Assembly (NCBI RefSeq): GCF_042680605.1
Contig: NZ_JBHUEE010000002.1
Span: 248,001 to 312,000 of the forward strand
Direction: 5' to 3'
Source of the DNA: Allobogoriella deserti
Lineage (GTDB): Bacteria; Actinomycetota; Actinomycetes; Actinomycetales; Actinomycetaceae
DNA: 64,000 nucleotides
This document shows, in pieces, positions 42,276-50,816 of this stretch; the first letter of the stretch is position 1; every line of letters begins with the position of its first letter. A program made the position numbers and the translations under genes. The notes under the pieces are model-generated. The model saw nothing but the letters and a program-made list of their open reading frames with translations. It was not told the DNA's origin and did not search any database.

Positions 42276-42301
42276 TAGTATCTGCGCATGCACGAAGATA
42301 C
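42276..42301 (+). promoter_or_regulatory. ArsR operator and leaderless promoter
   Basis: GTATCT (42278-42283) and AGATAC (42296-42301) form an inverted repeat with a 12-base spacer, a layout like SmtB/ArsR operators. It overlaps TAGTAT (42276-42281), a -10 hexamer six bases before the ATG at 42288, so the operator covers both -10 and start codon. Confidence 0.6.
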
Positions 42302-42692
42302 GAAGCTTGCTGCGACTTCGCCACGTGACGCGGCGTGGTCTGACGAGCCGATCGCGGTGGACAGCGAGTACGCCGACGTCGCCGCCGAGGTCTTCTCGTT
42401 GCTCTCCGACGTCACGCGGATCCGGATCATCCTGGCGTTGCGCCCGGGCGAGATGTCGGTCAACGACCTCGCCGGCGCCGTCGGCAAGTCCCCGACCGCG
42501 GTCTCCCAGCACCTGGCCAAGCTGCGGTGGGGGCGGATCGTGCGCGCGCGGCACGCCGGCAACCGGGCCTTCTACTCGCTGGTGGACGAGCACGCCGGCC
42601 ACCTCGTCACCGAGGCCGTCCTCCAGGCGCAGCACGTCCTGGGCGAGGGGCGCGACCATCGGCACGGTCACGCGCGACCCGCCGGGAGCTGA
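42288..42692 (+). CDS. ArsR/SmtB-family metal-sensing repressor
   Basis: Encodes 134 residues. The winged helix is VFSLLSDVTRIRIILALRPGEMSVNDLAGAVGKSPTAVSQHLAKLRWGRIV. The last helix has D-x-H then a distal His (VDEHAGHLVTEAVLQAQH), partly matching the alpha-5 zinc/nickel site of SmtB and NmtR, and the C-terminus DHRHGH adds His ligands, as in NmtR/KmtR-like sensors. One base separates it from the CDF exporter, so it should repress export until metal binds. The metal is not certain (Zn, Co or Ni). Confidence 0.9.
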   Translation: MHEDTKLAATSPRDAAWSDEPIAVDSEYADVAAEVFSLLSDVTRIRIILALRPGEMSVNDLAGAVGKSPTAVSQHLAKLRWGRIVRARHAGNRAFYSLVDEHAGHLVTEAVLQAQHVLGEGRDHRHGHARPAGS

Positions 42693-42693
42693 C

Positions 42694-43584
42694 GTGGCGG
42701 GCAGTGGTTCGGGGCGGCTGACGATCGCCTTCGGCATCAGCGCGACGGTGCTGGTCGTGCAGGCCGCGGGTGCGCTGCTGACCGGAAGCCTGGCGCTGCT
42801 CGTCGACACCGCCCACGGGCTGACCGACACCGCCTCGCTGGCGCTGGCCTTGTTCGCCGCCAGGCTCTCGATGCGTCCGGCGACGTCCCGGCGGACGTGG
42901 GGCTATCGCCGAGCCGAGGTCCTGGCCGCCTTCGCCCAGGCTGCGGTGCTGTTCGGCGTCGGGGTCTACGTCCTCATCGAGGCTGTGGGCCGCCTCATCG
43001 ATCCCCCGGACCTGCCGGCCGGCGATCTCGTGGTCTTCGGCGCGATCTCTCTTGCGGGGAACGTTGCGGCGATCGCCGTCCTGGCCCCCCAGCGCCGCGG
43101 CAGCTTCAACCTCCGGGCGGCCTTCCTCGAGGTGCTCAACGACGCCCTCGGCTCGGCCGGCGTCGTCATCGCCGCGCTCGTCATCGTCACCACCGGATGG
43201 TTACGCGCGGACGCAGTCGCCGCGCTGGCCATCGGTGCGCTCATCCTGCCCCGCGCCGCCCGGCTGCTCCGCGAGACGACCTCGGTCCTGCTCGAGTCGG
43301 TGCCGCCCCGCCTGGATCTCGACCGTGTCCGTGTTCACCTGCTCGAGGTCGAGCACGTGCGCGACGTCCACGACGTGCACGCTTCGCTCATCGCCACCGG
43401 CCTGCCGGTGCTCAGCGCCCACGTGGTGGTCGACGAGGAGTGCTTCACCGACGGGCACGCGGCGCGCATCCTCGACCAGCTCCAGGAGTGCGTCGCCACG
43501 CACTTCGCTGTGGCCGTCGAGCACTCGACGTTCCAGATCGAGCCGGTCACCCACGCCTCGCACGAGCGACCCACGCATCCGTGA
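42694..43584 (+). CDS. CDF (cation diffusion facilitator) metal exporter
   Basis: Encodes 296 residues from the GTG at 42694. Six helices carry the TM2 site DTAHGLTD (D38, H41, D45) and the TM5 site EVLND, where Glu146 replaces the usual His of the HxxxD motif and Asp150 is kept. A cytoplasmic C-terminal domain (about 205-290) has the ferredoxin-like dimer fold with HDVHASLIATGLPVLSAHVVVDEE. CDF proteins exchange Zn, Co, Ni or Cd for protons. Co-operonic with an ArsR sensor. Confidence 0.93.
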   Translation: MAGSGSGRLTIAFGISATVLVVQAAGALLTGSLALLVDTAHGLTDTASLALALFAARLSMRPATSRRTWGYRRAEVLAAFAQAAVLFGVGVYVLIEAVGRLIDPPDLPAGDLVVFGAISLAGNVAAIAVLAPQRRGSFNLRAAFLEVLNDALGSAGVVIAALVIVTTGWLRADAVAALAIGALILPRAARLLRETTSVLLESVPPRLDLDRVRVHLLEVEHVRDVHDVHASLIATGLPVLSAHVVVDEECFTDGHAARILDQLQECVATHFAVAVEHSTFQIEPVTHASHERPTHP

Positions 43585-43613
43585 GATCGCGGTGAGACCT
43601 CCGGGCGGGACGA

Positions 43614-43639
43614 GGCGGGCCGCCGGTCGGCGGCCCGCC
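43614..43639. terminator. Bidirectional GC-rich hairpin terminator
   Basis: GGCGGGCCGCCG (43614-43625) is followed after two bases by its exact complement (43628-43639), in the 59-base gap between the convergent CDF gene and the rpf-like gene. It can terminate both transcripts. Confidence 0.75.
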
Positions 43640-43643
43640 CGGG

Positions 43644-44906
43644 TCACAGCAGGCCGAGCTGTGCGGCGCAGTGCGGCCACTGCCCCCAACCGGCGCGCTG
43701 CTGAAGGATCTGTGCGCGCATGGTCTGCTCGGCGGCTGAGGCTTCGCTCGGCAGCCCGCTGCCGCCCACCGACTGCCAGGTGGAGAGGGTGAACTGGTAC
43801 ATGCCGTAGTAGCCGTTGCCGGTGTTCGTCGTCGGGTCGCCGCCCGACTCGCACTGGGCGAGCTGACTCCACACGTCGCTCGGCACCGAGCTGCCGCCCG
43901 CCTCGGCCGAGTCGCTGGAATCGCTCGAACCGCCAGACGAGGAGCCGGAGGAGCCACCGGAGCTCGAGGATCCGCCGCCCGAGGACGGTGCCGGCTCGGG
44001 CTCCGGCTCTGGCTCCGGCGCGGGCCGCTCGGCCGTGCCGTAGGCGATGATGCGGTCGACCGGCTCGCGGGTGACCTCGTTGCTCAGCAGCACGTTGGTG
44101 CGCTGCTCGCCGCCGACCTCGATGACGCCGAAGGTCCGGGTGCGCTCGCCGGGCCGTCCTTCCTGGACGACGCGGGTCTCGCCCTCGTACATCGAGTCGT
44201 CGGCCTGGCGGACGGTGTCGAAGTCGATCCGCTCGGTCTCCGTGCGGCGGTCCCGCTCCACCCGGGTCACGGACACGACCGGGGTGCCGTCGGCGGCCGA
44301 GCTGACGCGCACATGGTCGCTGCGGTCCACCTCGACCTCGGCCTGCTCGAGTGCGTCGCGGACGGTGGCCTCGCCCTCGAGCTCGACGCGGGTCTCCTCG
44401 CCGTCGGCACGTACGAGGGCCTCGCCGTCGACGACGAGCGGGAGCTCCAGGGCTGACCGGTCCAGCGACCGTGAGGCGCTCAACGTCACCTCGCGACCGG
44501 ACTCGTGAAGACTGGAGACGAGGTCGGCCTGGCTCATCGCGGTGGTCCACACCTGGCGCTGCTCGCCATCGACCTGGACGGAGACCTGCTGGGCGGAGCG
44601 GACCACGATCTCGGCCCCCTCGTCGAGGGCGGCGTCCGCGCCCGGTGCGAGCAGGTCGTGCTCGCCGACGTCGATGCCCTGATCGCGGAGCAGCCCGTCG
44701 ACGGAGCCGGCCCATGTGGTCACGGTCCGGGACTCACCGTCGACCTCGAGTTCGACGGTCTTGTGGGCCTGAGCAGCCACGGCGCCGCCGCCGACGAGCA
44801 CGGGGACCAGTGCCAGCGCGAGCCAGAGGCTGCGGCGACGCCGGCGTGGCTGCGCGTGCTGCGGGGGCGCTGCGTCTGTGGGCTCGGGGGTGGTGTTCTG
44901 GCTCAC
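43644..44906 (-). CDS. rpfB: Resuscitation-promoting factor, RpfB-like
   Basis: Encodes 420 residues from the GTG at 44906. A signal-anchor helix (LWLALALVPVLVGGGAVAA, about 29-47) is followed by three DUF348-type repeats, a G5 domain (RTETERIDFDTVRQADDSMY...RIIAYG), a Pro/Glu and Ser/Gly linker, and a C-terminal transglycosylase-like Rpf domain with the catalytic Glu in QLAQCESGGDP and GNGYYGMYQFTLSTWQ. Rpf cleaves peptidoglycan to revive dormant cells. An OmpR-type direct-repeat motif lies 155 bases upstream. Confidence 0.95.
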   Translation of the reverse strand: MSQNTTPEPTDAAPPQHAQPRRRRRSLWLALALVPVLVGGGAVAAQAHKTVELEVDGESRTVTTWAGSVDGLLRDQGIDVGEHDLLAPGADAALDEGAEIVVRSAQQVSVQVDGEQRQVWTTAMSQADLVSSLHESGREVTLSASRSLDRSALELPLVVDGEALVRADGEETRVELEGEATVRDALEQAEVEVDRSDHVRVSSAADGTPVVSVTRVERDRRTETERIDFDTVRQADDSMYEGETRVVQEGRPGERTRTFGVIEVGGEQRTNVLLSNEVTREPVDRIIAYGTAERPAPEPEPEPEPAPSSGGGSSSSGGSSGSSSGGSSDSSDSAEAGGSSVPSDVWSQLAQCESGGDPTTNTGNGYYGMYQFTLSTWQSVGGSGLPSEASAAEQTMRAQILQQRAGWGQWPHCAAQLGLL

Positions 44907-45059
44907 GAGTGTCCTTCGTGATCGTGCTGTCCCGGCACGGAGTGACGGCGGGCGAAGAGGAGGGATCCTCGCGCGTGCGGAGCACGGCCCGACGACCGGT
45001 CCGATCCGGTTGTCCTGGTCGGGAGTTCGCAAGACGGGAAGGGCGAACCGGGGACGACT

Positions 45060-45077
45060 GTAACCGAACCGTTACCG
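45060..45077 (-). promoter_or_regulatory. Tandem TAACGG/TTAC motif upstream of rpfB
   Basis: On the minus strand TAACGG and TTACAG recur with an 11-base period (GGTAACGGTTCGGTTACAG). A near-identical block precedes the second muralytic gene at 46311. The layout suits an OmpR-family regulator such as MtrA, which is known to control rpf genes in other actinobacteria; this assignment is inference. Confidence 0.5.
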
Positions 45078-45147
45078 CGGGTCCAGGTGTGGTTCGCCAC
45101 AGCAGGTGGTAGGTGCGGTAAGCGGGCGCTGCCGGACCGGCGCCAGG

Positions 45148-46269
45148 TCAGTACCAGCCGTTGCTCTGGCTGTGGCCCCAGGCGCCGCAGGGCGAACCGT
45201 ACCGGCCCTGGATGTAGCCCAGGCCCCATTCGATCTGGGTGGCCGGGTTGGTCGCCCAGTCGGAGCCCGCGCTGGCCATCTTGCTGCCGGGCAGTGCCTG
45301 CGGGATGCCGTAAGCGCCCGAGGACGGATTCTGCGCCGAGGGGTTCCAGTTCGACTCGCGCTGCCAGAGGCTGTCCAGGCAGGAGAACTGGTCCGCGCCC
45401 CAACCGAAGTCGGGCAGCATCTGCTGGGCGATGGAGCGCGGGTCACCGGAGTAGGAGCCGCCGCTCGCACCGACCGAGTCCTCGGCCTCCTCGGCGAGCA
45501 CCGACTCTTCTTCGCCGGTGCCGATGCGCACGACCTTGTCGCGCCGCTCGCTGGTCTCGACGGTGGCGACGAGCTGCCGGGAGATCTCCTCACCTCCGGC
45601 CGTGACCACGCGGTAGGTGGAGGTCGTCACGCCGTCGCGGCCCTCGACCTCGACCTCACGCTCCCCCTCGGGCAATGAGGGGTCCTCCTCCTCGACGACC
45701 TCGAACTCGTCGACCTCGCGCTCGGTGACGTGGTCGGTCGTCGCCCGCTGGACCGTGATCTGTTCACCGGCAGGGACGGCGTCGGCCAGCGGGGCGCTGA
45801 CGACGTCGTCCGCACCGATGACAATGCCGGCCTCGGCGAGTGCTTCGCCCAGGGAGTCGGCCGTCGAGGTGATCTCACGGGTCTGACCGTCGACGACGAC
45901 GCTGAAGGTGTGGGCGCCGTCAGCCTCGAGGGCAGTCCGGCCGGCCATCTGCGAGCGGGACGCGACGGAACCGCCGTCGCGCAGGCTGAGGGTTCCGGCC
46001 TCGACGGCGGCGAGGTCGTGCGGGTCGGTCACGCGCGGGGAGGCGGAGACCTGGCTGACCGTGAAGGCACCCGTGCCGACGACGACCGCGCCGAGGACGC
46101 CGAGGCGCAGCGTCTTGACGGCGGGCCCCGGCATTCCGAAGGCGCCGACGGCGCGCCGGCGCTTCTCGGCGAGTCGGCGAGCGCGGCGGGTCTCGGGCTG
46201 AGGAGTCTTGGTCACAGTCAGGTTCTCGGTCGGCGCGAGGTCGTCGCGCTCGGAGTGGGATGGTGCCAC
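45148..46269 (-). CDS. G5-domain lytic transglycosylase-like (resuscitation-type) protein
   Basis: Encodes 373 residues. A basic N-terminus (RRARRLAEKRRRAVG) and membrane anchor (LGVLGAVVVGTGAFTVSQV) precede a DUF348 repeat, a G5 domain (TERE VDEFEVVEEEDPSLPEG..VVTAGGEE), a Ser/Gly linker, and a C-terminal lysozyme-like domain with Glu in LWQRESNWNPSAQNPSSGAYG and ending SQSNGWY, typical of actinobacterial aggregation-promoting-factor-like transglycosylases. It is probably an exported peptidoglycan hydrolase. Start is GTG at 46269; VTKTPQPETRRARR is an alternative. Tandem with rpfB on the same strand, apparently with its own promoter. Confidence 0.9.
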   Translation of the reverse strand: MAPSHSERDDLAPTENLTVTKTPQPETRRARRLAEKRRRAVGAFGMPGPAVKTLRLGVLGAVVVGTGAFTVSQVSASPRVTDPHDLAAVEAGTLSLRDGGSVASRSQMAGRTALEADGAHTFSVVVDGQTREITSTADSLGEALAEAGIVIGADDVVSAPLADAVPAGEQITVQRATTDHVTEREVDEFEVVEEEDPSLPEGEREVEVEGRDGVTTSTYRVVTAGGEEISRQLVATVETSERRDKVVRIGTGEEESVLAEEAEDSVGASGGSYSGDPRSIAQQMLPDFGWGADQFSCLDSLWQRESNWNPSAQNPSSGAYGIPQALPGSKMASAGSDWATNPATQIEWGLGYIQGRYGSPCGAWGHSQSNGWY

Positions 46270-46310
46270 GGCGTTCTGGTCCTGTCCGGAGGGAAGACGG
46301 ATCCCGCCGA

Positions 46311-46330
46311 CCGTAACCGATCCGTTATCT
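46311..46330 (-). promoter_or_regulatory. Tandem TAACGG/TTACGG motif upstream of the second muralytic gene
   Basis: On the minus strand this reads AGATAACGGATCGGTTACGG, two hexamers with an 11-base period, about 45 bases before the GTG start. It is the counterpart of the motif at 45060-45077, so both muralytic genes probably share a regulator. Confidence 0.55.
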
Positions 46331-46431
46331 CAGGGGAAGCGCAGGCCCCTTCAGGAAGGCGTGCGATGGCGCACATCGCTGACCTGCAGTGACAGGTGTG
46401 ATCTGTGGGACTGATGTGACAGTTGTGACGC

Positions 46432-47379
46432 CTACCAACGCCCGTAGACGGCGTCGGTCGTGGCCGCGAGACGCTCGCACGTGGCAGTGAGGTCGTAGCC
46501 CAGGTCGGCCCACTGCTCGGCGATCGCACGGACGGTCAGCGGCATGACGTAGGAGGCGTTCGGGTGCCCGCGGAACGGGGCCGGGGTGAGGTACGGCGCA
46601 TCGGTCTCGACGAGGACGAGCTCCGCCGGAACCTCGCGCAGGGCGGCACGTCCGGCGTCGTTGCTTTTGAACGTGACCGGCCCAGCCACCGAGACGTACC
46701 AGCCCTGGGCGGCGCACGTGCGGGCGAGCTCGACGTCGCCGGAGAAGCAGTGGAAGACGGTGCGCTCGGGGGCGCCGTCGGCGAGCAGGATCTCCACGAC
46801 CGCCTCGTGGGCTTCGCGGTCGTGGATCTGCAGGGGCTTGCCGAGCTCCTTCGCCAGCGCGATGTGATCGCGGAATGCGCGCACCTGATGCGGCCTGCCT
46901 TGCTCGCCGGTGCGGAAGAAGTCGAGGCCGCTCTCCCCCACCGCGACGACGCGCGGATCCGTGGCGAGGTCGGCAACCCGGGCGACGGCATCCTCGAGGG
47001 GAAGAGCGTGGTGCTCGCGGACGGCAGGGTCCAGGCCGTCGGGCGCGACCTCGCGGACTCCGGCGTGCAGGGGCGCCTCGTTCGGGTGGATGGCCACGGC
47101 GGCCGCGACGGCATCGTGCGCGCGGGCGAGGGCCACGGTGCCCTCGAGAGACGGCACGTCGCACCCGACGGTGAGCAGACGGGTGACGCCGGCGCGGGCC
47201 GCGCGGGCGACCTGCTGCGCCGTCGTCATGGGTGCTTCGCCCGGCGGGAGGGCGACGTCGAACTCGTCCACGGGCCGGCCGTCGTCGTCCAGCACCGGTA
47301 GATGCGTGTGGTTGTCGACAACCGGTGCGGGCAGGGGTTCGGGGTCCGCAGGCCAGCCGCGGTGCTTCTTTGTGCTCAT
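46432..47379 (-). CDS. tatD: TatD-family metal-dependent DNase
   Basis: Encodes 315 residues of the amidohydrolase TIM barrel. Metal ligands are visible in DNHTHLPV, GESGLDFF, LQIHDREAHEAVVE and VFHCFSGD, with ETDAPYLTP near the end. TatD proteins are 3'-5' exonucleases of DNA quality control. An insertion of about 20 residues after the first His motif (DDDGRPVDEFDVALPPGEAP) is common in actinobacteria. It lies five bases after metG, a conserved metG-tatD arrangement preceding rpf and ksgA. Confidence 0.95.
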   Translation of the reverse strand: MSTKKHRGWPADPEPLPAPVVDNHTHLPVLDDDGRPVDEFDVALPPGEAPMTTAQQVARAARAGVTRLLTVGCDVPSLEGTVALARAHDAVAAAVAIHPNEAPLHAGVREVAPDGLDPAVREHHALPLEDAVARVADLATDPRVVAVGESGLDFFRTGEQGRPHQVRAFRDHIALAKELGKPLQIHDREAHEAVVEILLADGAPERTVFHCFSGDVELARTCAAQGWYVSVAGPVTFKSNDAGRAALREVPAELVLVETDAPYLTPAPFRGHPNASYVMPLTVRAIAEQWADLGYDLTATCERLAATTDAVYGRW

Positions 47380-47383
47380 GTGG

Positions 47384-49198
47384 TTACTCGCCCGCGGAGG
47401 TGAGGCGAGCGAGTTCCTCGTCCACGATCGCCTCATCCAGCTTGGTGAACACCGGCTTCGGCTTGGCCACCGGAGTGCCGGGCGTGACCGGCCGCGACCG
47501 CCACATGGGGTATCCGCCGTCGCCGTGGCGGTAATCACCGGTGATGACGGCGTAGCTACCCCGGTCGGGGTCGTCGAGGTCGGTGACCTCCTCGACCCGC
47601 GGCAGCGGCGAGACGTCGCCGTTGCCGCCCAGGACCCGGTCGACGTCGTTGGCGGAGTGCGGCAGGAACGGGCTGAGGATGGTGTTGAGGTCGGTCGCGA
47701 CCTGCGCGAGCGTGTGCAGCACGGTGGCGAGGCGCTCCCGCTCCTCGGGCGCCTTGAGCCGGAACGGCTCCGTGCGCGTCACGTACGTGTTGGCCTCGCC
47801 GACCAGCCGCATGGCCTCGGCGAGAGCCGCACGCTGACGGTGCCGGGCGATGAGATCACCGACGTGACCGAACCCGCTCCGGATCTGCTCGAGCAGCGCG
47901 GTGTCGATCTCCTGGAGCTCACCGGGCTCGGGGATCTCGCCGAAGCTCTTGGCGATCATCGAGGCCGTGCGGTTGACGAGATTGCCCCACCCGGCGACGA
48001 GCTCGCCGTTGGTTCGGCGGACGAACTCGGCCCAGGTGAAGTCGGCGTCCTGGGTCTCCGGGCCGGCCGCCGAGATGAAGTAGCGCAGCGCGTCCGTCTG
48101 GTACCGGGAGAGCACGTCACGGACATAGATGACAACGCCGCGTGAGGAGGAGAACTTCTTTCCCTCCATCGTGAGGAACTCGCTGGAGACGACCTCGGTG
48201 GGCAGGTTGAGGCGCCCGTAGGTGCCGGGCTCGCCGCCCTTGGCCCCCTCCCCGTTCTGAGCGAGCAGTTCGGCCGGCCAGATCTGGGAGTGGAAGACGA
48301 TGTTGTCCTTGCCCATGAAGTAGTAGGACAGGGCGTCCGGGTCGTTCCACCAGTGCCGCCAGGCGTCCGGGTCGCCGCTGCGGCGGGCCCACTCGATCGA
48401 GGCGGACAGATAGCCGATGACGGCGTCGAACCAGACGTAGAGGCGCTTGGTGGGCTGGTCCTCCCACCCGGGCACGGGGATGCCCCAATCGATGTCACGA
48501 GTCATCGCGCGCGGTCGGATCTCCTCCAGGATGTGCTTGGAGAAGCGGATGACGTTGGGACGCCACGAGCCGGAGGCCTCCCGCTCGTCCAGCCAGGCAC
48601 CGAGCGCCTCGGCGAGCGCGGGCAGGTCGAGGAAGTAGTGCGAGGTCTCGACGAACTCCGGGATCTCACCGTTGATGCGGCTCCGCGGATTGATGAGGTC
48701 GGTCGGGTCCAGCTGGTTGCCGCAGGTGTCGCACTGGTCGCCGCGAGCGTCCGGGGCGCCACAGATCGGGCAGGTCCCCTCGATGTACCTGTCCGGCAGC
48801 GTGCGTCCGGTGGACGGGCTGACCGCGCCCTTGGTGACCTGCTCGACCATGTATCCGTTGTCCCGCACGGTGCGGAACATCTGCTGCACGACGGCGTAGT
48901 GATTGCCGGTCGTGGTGCGGGTGAACAGGTCGTAGCTCAGGCCGAGGGCGGCCAGGTCCTCGACGATGAGCCGGTTGTTCGTGTCCGCGAGCTCCTTCGC
49001 GCTCACCCCGGCGGCGTCGGCGGCGACCAGGATCGGGGTGCCGTGCTCGTCGGTTCCGGAGACCATGAGGACGTCGTGACCAGCCATGCGCATATAGCGG
49101 GAGAAGACGTCGGCCGGCACACCGAATCCGGCGACATGCCCGATGTGGCGCGGCCCGTTGGCATACGGCCAGGCCAGAGCGGAGAGGATGCGGGTCAT
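47384..49198 (-). CDS. metG: Methionyl-tRNA synthetase
   Basis: Encodes 604 residues. The class I signature is ANGPRHIGHVAGF, the zinc knuckle has CPICGAPDARGDQCDTCG, and the KMSKS loop reads EGKKFSSSRG. The anticodon-binding helical domain follows; a C-terminal tRNA-binding (OB) domain is absent. It charges Met-tRNA. The start at 49198 gives MTRILSALAWPYANG; the frame continues upstream into noncoding sequence. Divergent from nfo. Confidence 0.97.
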   Translation of the reverse strand: MTRILSALAWPYANGPRHIGHVAGFGVPADVFSRYMRMAGHDVLMVSGTDEHGTPILVAADAAGVSAKELADTNNRLIVEDLAALGLSYDLFTRTTTGNHYAVVQQMFRTVRDNGYMVEQVTKGAVSPSTGRTLPDRYIEGTCPICGAPDARGDQCDTCGNQLDPTDLINPRSRINGEIPEFVETSHYFLDLPALAEALGAWLDEREASGSWRPNVIRFSKHILEEIRPRAMTRDIDWGIPVPGWEDQPTKRLYVWFDAVIGYLSASIEWARRSGDPDAWRHWWNDPDALSYYFMGKDNIVFHSQIWPAELLAQNGEGAKGGEPGTYGRLNLPTEVVSSEFLTMEGKKFSSSRGVVIYVRDVLSRYQTDALRYFISAAGPETQDADFTWAEFVRRTNGELVAGWGNLVNRTASMIAKSFGEIPEPGELQEIDTALLEQIRSGFGHVGDLIARHRQRAALAEAMRLVGEANTYVTRTEPFRLKAPEERERLATVLHTLAQVATDLNTILSPFLPHSANDVDRVLGGNGDVSPLPRVEEVTDLDDPDRGSYAVITGDYRHGDGGYPMWRSRPVTPGTPVAKPKPVFTKLDEAIVDEELARLTSAGE

Positions 49199-49312
49199 GG
49201 TGGCCAAGCCTATTAGTGGCGCGGTACCGGTTCGTCCGCGCCACCTGGCGCCCGCCGGGGCGACGTCGGTCGTCGTCGGACTGTGTCTGTGCGTACATCT
49301 AAGCTCGAGGCC

Positions 49313-50116
49313 ATGACGACGCGGCCACTGATCGGTGCACACATTCACGGCGGCGACCCGATCGCCGAGGCCACGGCGCGCGGCGCGGAGGCGGCCCAGA
49401 TCTTCATCGGCGACCCTCAGGGGTGGAAGAAGCCCGTCGTCGACTACCCGGGCGGCGCCGAAGGGCTGAAGGCGGCCGCCGAGGCGGCGGGTATCACCCT
49501 GTATGTCCACGCGCCGTACGTCCTCAACGTGGCGACGACGAACAACCGGATCCGCATTCCGAGCCGCAAACTGCTCCAGCAGCAGATCGCCGCGGCGGCT
49601 GAGGTCGGAGCGGCCGGGATCATCGTGCACGGCGGGCACGTCCTCGCCGGTGACGACCCGGAAGTCGGATTCGACAACTGGCGCAAGTGCGTCGAACGCA
49701 CCGAGATGCCGATCCCGGTGCTGATCGAGAACACGGCCGGGGGAACCAACGCGATGGCCCGGGGACTGGAGCGGATCGAGCGCCTCTGGGAGTCGGTACA
49801 GCAGGCCGAGGGCGATCAGCCGGTCGGCTTCTGCCTCGACACGTGCCACGCGTACGCCGGGGGTGAGGAGCTGGCCGGACTGGCGGACCGCGTACGCGCC
49901 GTCACCGGCCGGATCGACCTCGTGCACGCAAACGACAGCCGCGACGCGTTCAACTCCGGGGCCGACCGGCACACGAACATCGGCCAGGGCAGCCTGCCGC
50001 AGGACGAGCTGGCCGAACTCGTGCGAAGCGCGAACGCTCCCGTGATCGTCGAGACGCCCGGCGGCGCCGAGGGGCAGGGCGCGGACATCGCGTGGCTGCG
50101 GGAGCAGATGTCCTGA
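49313..50116 (+). CDS. nfo: Deoxyribonuclease IV (endonuclease IV)
   Basis: Encodes 267 residues of the AP-endonuclease TIM barrel, which incises at abasic sites. Zinc ligand segments visible are IGAHIHGG, VHAPYVLNVA, IIVHGGHV, PVLIENTAGG, FCLDTCHAYAGG, DLVHANDSRD and PVIVETPGG. The ATG at 49313 is preferred over an in-frame ATG 30 bases upstream: TAAGCT (49300-49305) ends seven bases before it, suggesting a leaderless message. It is slightly shorter than E. coli Nfo, as usual in actinobacteria. Confidence 0.95.
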   Translation: MTTRPLIGAHIHGGDPIAEATARGAEAAQIFIGDPQGWKKPVVDYPGGAEGLKAAAEAAGITLYVHAPYVLNVATTNNRIRIPSRKLLQQQIAAAAEVGAAGIIVHGGHVLAGDDPEVGFDNWRKCVERTEMPIPVLIENTAGGTNAMARGLERIERLWESVQQAEGDQPVGFCLDTCHAYAGGEELAGLADRVRAVTGRIDLVHANDSRDAFNSGADRHTNIGQGSLPQDELAELVRSANAPVIVETPGGAEGQGADIAWLREQMS

Positions 50117-50201
50117 ACCCTTCGGCCCCACATCGTGGCGCCGAGGCGGACAATGGAAGGGCACCAGCCGACCAGGAGGCGACCTCGATCGGAGGGATGA
50201 C

Positions 50202-50810
50202 ATGAGCACCACCGCGACCTCCGGCGTTCCCGGCGAGGAGCGTCGCGGCCTGATCCTGGTGGACGTCCAACCCACGTTCTGTGAAGGCGGTGCCCTGCCC
50301 TCGCCCGGCGCGAACGCCGTGTCCGAGCGGGTCGCACGATACGTCCGGGAGCGGGGGGCACGGTACGCAGCCGTGGTCACCACCCAGGACTGGCACATCG
50401 ATCCCGGCGACCACTTCTCCGACGACCCCGACTTCGTCGACACGTGGCCGCCGCACGGCATCGCGGGTACCCCGGAGGCGGAGTTGCATCCGGCGCTCGA
50501 GGGGCTGCGGTTCGACGCCTCCGTGAAGAAGGGACAGTACGCGGCCGCCTACTCCGGCTTCGAAGGCACGGACGACGGCGGCCGGACCCTGGAGAAGGTC
50601 CTTCGCGACTTCGCCGTCACGGCGGTCGACGTGGTAGGCCTGGTGGAGTCGCACTGCGTCAAGGAGACCGCACTGGATGCGCACGAGCTCGGGTTCGCCA
50701 CGCGCGTCCTCACCGACCTCACGGTCCCGGTCAGCCCGGAGCTCGGCGCGCTGGCCCGCGAACGGATGACCGAGGCAGGTGTGGAGCTGGCCGAGTCCGA
50801 CCTGGGCTGA
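50202..50810 (+). CDS. pncA: Nicotinamidase (isochorismatase fold)
   Basis: Encodes 202 residues. The catalytic triad is Asp21 (LVDVQPTF), Lys109 or 110 (ASVKKGQYAAAYSGF) and Cys152 (VESHCVKETALDA); metal ligands are in TQDWHIDPGDHF (Asp63, His65, His71). It converts nicotinamide to nicotinate in NAD salvage. The overall family and the metal site favour PncA over other isochorismatase-like hydrolases. A GGAGGGATGAC context precedes the ATG. It ends six bases from the convergent rpsN. Confidence 0.92.
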   Translation: MSTTATSGVPGEERRGLILVDVQPTFCEGGALPSPGANAVSERVARYVRERGARYAAVVTTQDWHIDPGDHFSDDPDFVDTWPPHGIAGTPEAELHPALEGLRFDASVKKGQYAAAYSGFEGTDDGGRTLEKVLRDFAVTAVDVVGLVESHCVKETALDAHELGFATRVLTDLTVPVSPELGALARERMTEAGVELAESDLG

Positions 50811-50816
50811 GCGGCC

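Noticed and set aside
44907..45147. c-di-AMP (ydaO-type) riboswitch upstream of rpfB
   Set aside because: rpf genes often carry one, but I found none of the conserved ydaO segments in this 241-base leader or in 46270-46431.
45148..46269. Calling this gene a true rpf
   Set aside because: Its C-terminal domain matches the SLT/aggregation-promoting type (QRESNWNPSAQN), not the Rpf fold seen in 43644-44906, so it is described as a G5 transglycosylase-like protein.
49199..50461. Upstream extension of the metG frame
   Set aside because: It runs antisense through nfo and pncA; the family start is at 49198.
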